Positions 39,807 through 43,542 of a stretch of DNA of 43,542 nucleotides are shown here, piece by piece. The position numbers and the translations under genes were made by a program. Source of the stretch: Flavobacterium sp. UBA7665. GTDB taxonomy: Bacteria; Bacteroidota; Bacteroidia; Flavobacteriales; Flavobacteriaceae. Each line of letters opens with the position of its first letter. Position 1 is the first letter of the stretch. Where the stretch lies: contig DLHP01000014.1 of the NCBI GenBank assembly GCA_002483285.1, forward strand, positions 1 to 43,542, read 5' to 3'. The notes beneath the pieces were generated by a model. That model saw only the letters and a list, made by a program, of their open reading frames with translations. It searched no databases and was not told the origin of the DNA.

Positions 39807-40658
39807 ATGAAGAAATTGGTTGTTTTTCTGGTGTTGTTTGCTCAATTGGGTCACGCCTGTGACTGTGACGATTTGAAATGGGTACAAAAAGCTTCGTTGA
39901 AATCGAACAAATTCATGCTGTTGCATTTCAGCAACCAATTTTCTTATGAAAGCGATGATTTTTCAGGGACACCAACCATTAACCCAATCCAGCTTACCGA
40001 AGCCATCAAGCCTTTGATGCAGGACTTTTTGTACGTGTGTGCCAACAGTCGCGCCAATGCGTGGGCCATTAGCAAATATCAGGTTACGCAGTTTCCTCTG
40101 CTGCTCATTGTGGATGGTAACGGCCAGGTAGTGTATCGGTTTGCGAATCCCGACGATTCTCAGGAGTTTTCGGCAGCCATCCTGAATTTTAGTTTTTCGG
40201 CTAAATTCTTTAAAGGCGAGCCGCAGCAGTTCAGAGACAATCCTTCATATAACACGGCGGTGCGATTGGCGCAAAAGTACCTTGATTTTTCGTTGATGGT
40301 AGACCCAACATTCAAGAATAGCGTATACGCCATCAGCAAGGGCTATTTGACAGCGGCCGAGGGATTGCTTACAGCCAAGGAAAGCAGTTATGCCGAGAAA
40401 AAACAGAAGCTGGAATTGTTCAAACTTTTCCACTGGGCCTACGAGAAGAATTTTGCTCTGCTCGACCAGGAGCTTTCGGCGATCCATACCGACAAAATAC
40501 TCGACGGCAATGCCAATCTTTTCTACTTCCTGAAGTACATTACCGCCAAAGGTTTGCAACAGGAAGAATTTTCGCGAATACAAGCCAAGGCGCTAACAAT
40601 CGATGGTTTTGAGGCTTTTCAGAAAAAGGCCGATATCATTTTGAGCGATCGCGCTTAA
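39807..40658 (+). CDS. Exported thioredoxin-fold protein lacking a CxxC motif
   Basis: This 283-residue protein starts at ATG 39807 (a TTG two codons earlier is less likely). It has a signal peptide (MKKLVVFLVLFAQLGHA) and a thioredoxin-like domain (about 20-125): KSNKFMLLHFSNQFS, MQDFLYVCANSRANAWAISKYQV and the cis-Pro segment QFPLLLIVDGNGQVVYRF. The redox CxxC is absent at its normal position (HFSNQFSYE), although a CDCDD sequence occurs at the mature N-terminus. The rest (about 130-283) is helical with no known family. Redox activity is doubtful; a scaffold or chaperone role is inference. Its stop overlaps that of the convergent NamZ-type gene. Confidence 0.75.
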   Translation: MKKLVVFLVLFAQLGHACDCDDLKWVQKASLKSNKFMLLHFSNQFSYESDDFSGTPTINPIQLTEAIKPLMQDFLYVCANSRANAWAISKYQVTQFPLLLIVDGNGQVVYRFANPDDSQEFSAAILNFSFSAKFFKGEPQQFRDNPSYNTAVRLAQKYLDFSLMVDPTFKNSVYAISKGYLTAAEGLLTAKESSYAEKKQKLELFKLFHWAYEKNFALLDQELSAIHTDKILDGNANLFYFLKYITAKGLQQEEFSRIQAKALTIDGFEAFQKKADIILSDRA

Positions 40659-42007
40659 TTCACCGTTAGGAAACTATCCGGGTAAATTAGATACTTTTTT
40701 CGCATTTCCTTAAAGCGCTCCAGCCCGGGTTTCCAGGTCGCGCGGATTTCTTCTTCGCTCATCCCGCCTTCAATCTGTTGTTGCAGTTTTTTGCTTCCGG
40801 CGAGTTTGGTAAAATAGGAGTTGAAAAACTTCTCGGGCTGTTCGGTCTTGTGGTAGGCTTCGAGCAGCCATTTGAGTTCTAACCTTTTTACTTTGGCGGT
40901 GTGCGACAAATCTTCGCCACAACAGGTTTTTCCCATTTGCGGCGGTTCTTTTGATCCGGCATTAGGCATTGGTACGAAAGAGAATTCATGATAAGGCGTG
41001 AGCAAAGGCGAACCGTAAATCTGGAATTGTTTGTCGGTTCCGCGGCCTACGCTCACGTTCGTTCCTTCAAAAAAGCACAAACTCGCGTACAAGTTTATTG
41101 CCTGGTCGTTGGGTAAATTCGGCGATGGTTTTACAGGTAAGCTGTACGGCATTTCGCGGCGGTAGTTTTCGCAGGGCACAATTTTGAGCTTGCATTGCAA
41201 ACTGTCCTTGAGCCAGCGTTCACCGTTGATCATGAGCGCGTATTCGCCAATGGTCATGCCATGCAAGACGGGAACTTCGTGCATGCCTACAAAGCTGCTG
41301 TATTGTTTCTCGAGGATGGGCCCGTCTACGATATTGCCGTTGGGGTTGGGACGGTCGAGGATGATGAGCTGTATGTCGCTTTCGGCGCAGGCTTCCATGA
41401 CGTAATGCAGTGATGAGATGTACGTGTAAAACCTTGCGCCAACGTCCTGTAAGTCAAATAGTAATACTTCAATTCCAGCTAGTTGTTCTTTTGAAGGTTT
41501 TTTGCTGTTGCCGTAAAGCGAGATGATGGGAACGCCGGTTTTGGTGTCTTTGCCGTCTACGATGAGCTCGCCGTCGGCACCTTCGCCGCGAAAACCGTGT
41601 TCGGGCGCGTAAATCTTAACGAGATCCACTTTGGTTTTTTGTGCGAGGTAATCCACGATATGCAAGCTAGCGGTCTTTTTTCCCGTTTGCTGCATGCGGC
41701 TTACCGTGTCGGTATAAGTATAGTCGTAATCGAAAGAGACGAGTCCACTGGGATTGGTGAGGATGCCAACCTTTTTGCCGCGCAACAAATTCAGGTAGCT
41801 TTCCATATTGTCGGCACCGGTAAGAAATGCAGTCGATTTGCTCTTGCTTTTCACCATCGTATGCGCCGGGATCGAAGTCCCCATGGCCGATTGTGGCGTC
41901 TTACAAGAGGCAACCAAAAGCAGCAACATTCCCAATACGGCTGTCGTGGGATTGGTAAGGAAAGGAAAAATCAAATGTTTTGTGCGGTTGCTGGTGCTCG
42001 GGATCAT
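40655..42007 (-). CDS. namZ: Exo-beta-N-acetylmuramidase NamZ-type lipoprotein (DUF1343)
   Basis: This 450-residue lipoprotein (LLLLVASC lipobox; Cys about 35) belongs to DUF1343. Family members such as NamZ cleave terminal MurNAc from peptidoglycan fragments. Visible signatures: GKKVGILTNPSGL (about 78-90), KIYAPEHGFRGEGADGE (about 132-148), DLQDVGARFYTYISSLHY (about 185-202), ILDRPNPNG (about 219-227), GMHEVPVLHGMTIGEYALMING (about 243-264), PNLPNDQAINLYASLCFFEGTNVSVGRG (about 297-324). Length fits. It acts in the periplasm or outer membrane in cell-wall recycling or muropeptide use. The stop codon overlaps that of the convergent thioredoxin-fold gene (shared TTAA). Confidence 0.92.
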   Translation of the reverse strand: MIPSTSNRTKHLIFPFLTNPTTAVLGMLLLLVASCKTPQSAMGTSIPAHTMVKSKSKSTAFLTGADNMESYLNLLRGKKVGILTNPSGLVSFDYDYTYTDTVSRMQQTGKKTASLHIVDYLAQKTKVDLVKIYAPEHGFRGEGADGELIVDGKDTKTGVPIISLYGNSKKPSKEQLAGIEVLLFDLQDVGARFYTYISSLHYVMEACAESDIQLIILDRPNPNGNIVDGPILEKQYSSFVGMHEVPVLHGMTIGEYALMINGERWLKDSLQCKLKIVPCENYRREMPYSLPVKPSPNLPNDQAINLYASLCFFEGTNVSVGRGTDKQFQIYGSPLLTPYHEFSFVPMPNAGSKEPPQMGKTCCGEDLSHTAKVKRLELKWLLEAYHKTEQPEKFFNSYFTKLAGSKKLQQQIEGGMSEEEIRATWKPGLERFKEMRKKYLIYPDSFLTVN

Positions 42008-42052
42008 ACTTCATAATTAACTTCCAAATTCGGTAAATCGTATCTAAAGCTG

Positions 42053-42060
42053 TACTTTTG
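42053..42060 (+). promoter_or_regulatory. Candidate -7 box of the LolC/E-type permease gene
   Basis: TACTTTTG matches TAnnTTTG and lies 16 bases before the GTG start. No TTG stands at the usual distance; TTC at 42029-42031 is one base off with a 21-base spacer. Confidence 0.5.
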
Positions 42061-42076
42061 GGCAAAACTTTAAAGA

Positions 42077-43312
42077 GTGAACCTGGAACATTTCATAGCC
42101 AAAAGGCTCATTGCTGCTAAAGGCCGTAAAAGTAGTATATCTGCACCAATTATAAAAATTGCGATTGCGGCGATTGCCATTGGTATGGTCATGATGATTG
42201 TTTCTGTGGCTACGGGGATTGGTTTGCAGCAAAAAATCCGGGAGAAAGTATCGGCGTTCAACGGGCACATCATCATCCAGAATTACGACGACAACCAATC
42301 GCAGGGAAGCGTCACACCCATTTCTACCAAACAGGATTTTTACCCCAAGTTTAAAACCGTGACCGGCATCAGCCACATTCAGGCGGTGGCTTCTAAAGCA
42401 GGCATTATCCGCACCGAAAAAACCTTCGAAGGCATCGTCTTTAAAGGCGTTGGTGCCGACTACCAGTGGAGCAACATCAAAGAATACCTCACCGCTGGGA
42501 AACTCCCCGATGTCTCGCACGGCCTCAACGCGCAGGTCATGATTTCACAATACCTTTCGGATCGCCTTAGCCTCAAAGTAGGCGATAAGTTCAACACCTT
42601 CTTCATGAAAGACGACGGCAATCATTTGCCCAACCTGCGGGTTTTTGAAGTGGTGGGGATTTACAATTCGGGCTTTCAGGAATTCGATTCGGCTTACATC
42701 ATCGGCGACATCCGCCACGTACAACGCATCAACAAGTGGAGCCCTGACCAGGTTGGGTCGTTTGAGGTTTTTGTCGATGACTTCAATGACATCCAATCCA
42801 AAGGCGAAGAAGTATATGAACAAACCAGTTCTACGCTAGACACCCAAACCATCGCCGAGAAATTCTACTATATATTCGAGTGGCTGCAGTTGTTCGATTT
42901 CAATATCATCGTCATTTTAATCGTCATGATTGTAGTGGCTACCATCAATATGATTGTGGCGCTTTTGGTGCTCATCCTTGAGCGCACGCAGATGATCGGA
43001 ATTCTCAAGGCTTTGGGCGCAAGCAATTGGTCGGTTAGAAAAATATTCCTGTACAACGCCTTTTATTTAATAGTGCGCGGTTTGTTTTGGGGCAATGCCA
43101 TAGGGATTGGGCTGGTGCTCATCCAGCAGTATTTTGGTGTTGTCAAGCTCAACCCCGAAAGCTATTATGTCAATGTCGCGCCGGTGCACCTCGATTGGCT
43201 GTACCTTTTAATACTCAATGTGGGCACCGCTTTTGTCTGCCTGCTGGTGTTGCTGGTGCCGTCTTATATTATTACGAAAATTTCTCCGGTGAAAGCCATT
43301 CGTTACGAGTGA
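42077..43312 (+). CDS. LolC/LolE-type ABC transporter permease (FtsX/MacB fold)
   Basis: This 411-residue inner-membrane protein starts at a GTG (42077) matching the family's N-terminus (MNLEHFIAKRLIAAKG). It has a first helix (IKIAIAAIAIGMVMMIVSVATGIG, about 25-48), a large periplasmic domain (about 55-255; the MacB-type core), and three C-terminal helices (about 268-300, 325-350, 375-402) containing the FtsX-type signature LERTQMIGILKALGASNWSVRKIF (about 300-323). It probably forms the membrane part of a lipoprotein-release transporter with an ATPase encoded elsewhere. Copy D of the dispersed element follows within 13 bases of its stop. Confidence 0.9.
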   Translation: MNLEHFIAKRLIAAKGRKSSISAPIIKIAIAAIAIGMVMMIVSVATGIGLQQKIREKVSAFNGHIIIQNYDDNQSQGSVTPISTKQDFYPKFKTVTGISHIQAVASKAGIIRTEKTFEGIVFKGVGADYQWSNIKEYLTAGKLPDVSHGLNAQVMISQYLSDRLSLKVGDKFNTFFMKDDGNHLPNLRVFEVVGIYNSGFQEFDSAYIIGDIRHVQRINKWSPDQVGSFEVFVDDFNDIQSKGEEVYEQTSSTLDTQTIAEKFYYIFEWLQLFDFNIIVILIVMIVVATINMIVALLVLILERTQMIGILKALGASNWSVRKIFLYNAFYLIVRGLFWGNAIGIGLVLIQQYFGVVKLNPESYYVNVAPVHLDWLYLLILNVGTAFVCLLVLLVPSYIITKISPVKAIRYE

Positions 43313-43324
43313 TTCCTTTTTTTT

Positions 43325-43420
43325 GGGCGTGCCGGCGCTAGCCACATCGTTTTCGAAAACAGGTCTATGGCGCCGTCGGGCTGTACGCGGTGCGCGGCAC
43401 CTAGCTGCCATCCCTCACGC
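43325..43420 (+). repeat. Structured dispersed element, copy D
   Basis: GGGCGTGCC (43325-43333) starts the copy, followed by a hairpin closed by GGCGC / GCGCC, block GTCGGGCTGTACGC, a short hairpin GGTGC-GCG-GCACC and block GCTGCCATCCCTCACGC (ending 43420), with GGGCAT just beyond it as in copy C. A run of eight T's precedes it, as before copy A. It is sense to and directly downstream of the permease gene. The remaining bases to the end of the window (43421-43542) show no gene. Confidence 0.78.
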
Positions 43421-43542
43421 GGGCATTGATCTCATTATGGCTCCGGCGTATACTTTAGCAGCCCTTTGCTAAAAAACTTTCCCATCCAAAAACCACCATT
43501 CCAAGTGTTTATCTAACGTTAAGAAAAAATTACCAAATTTCC

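Noticed and set aside
1..43542. tRNA, rRNA, phage or insertion-sequence genes
   Set aside because: No cloverleaf, rRNA-like, integrase or transposase sequence was recognised on either strand; only short non-coding repeats were found.

Overview
The window looks like chromosomal DNA from a member of the Bacteroidota, most likely a Flavobacterium-type Flavobacteriaceae. Evidence: six secreted proteins end in a type IX secretion (T9SS) type A sorting domain (YPNP... then a basic tail). Promoter -7 boxes fit TAnnTTTG and I see no Shine-Dalgarno sequences. There is an exbB-exbD-exbD-tonB-pstS-TPR operon of the kind found in this phylum, together with DUF3857, DUF1343/NamZ and M43 protease families. 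I found no tRNA, rRNA, CRISPR array, phage or transposase gene. The species is not determined.

Layout. 1-4221: two tandem periplasmic DUF3857/transglutaminase-fold proteins and a MazG-like pyrophosphohydrolase, packed as an operon. 4307-6726: aroA (shikimate pathway) and queA (queuosine). 6727-7161: a repeat-rich intergenic region. 7162-14805: kynureninase and kynurenine 3-monooxygenase (kynurenine pathway, probably feeding 3-hydroxyanthranilate to NAD synthesis). Between them lie a T9SS cargo, a 605-residue Bacteroidota protein of unknown function and a ureohydrolase-family enzyme. 14814-24411, all on the minus strand: a small T9SS protein, a cupin, and three tandem paralogous secreted leucine-rich-repeat proteins. 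24533-26418: a HerA-like ATPase translationally coupled to a DUF486 membrane protein. 26806-32529: the energy-transduction operon. 32530-32924: a second repeat-rich intergenic region. 32925-34745: queE plus two anchor-less TonB C-terminal-domain proteins. 34814-43312: a class V aminotransferase, an M43 metalloprotease, a metzincin-like lipoprotein, a methyltransferase, a YkgJ-type cysteine-cluster protein, a thioredoxin-fold protein, a NamZ-type muramidase and a LolC/E-type permease.

The genes mostly serve ordinary functions: envelope energy transduction, secreted surface proteins, tRNA modification and aromatic/NAD metabolism. The most unusual signal is non-coding. Four copies (three full, one partial) of a structured element carry conserved blocks GGGCGTG, GGCTGTwCGC and GCTGCCATCCyTCACGC. 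These blocks are separated by variable hairpins, and every copy lies 3' of a gene in the sense orientation. A second family, of short tandem arrays (7-, 8-, 10- or 16-base units), sits in intergenic gaps and once inside aroA. One of these arrays appears to supply the -33 box of the queE promoter. All calls come from reading the sequence by eye; no database search was run.
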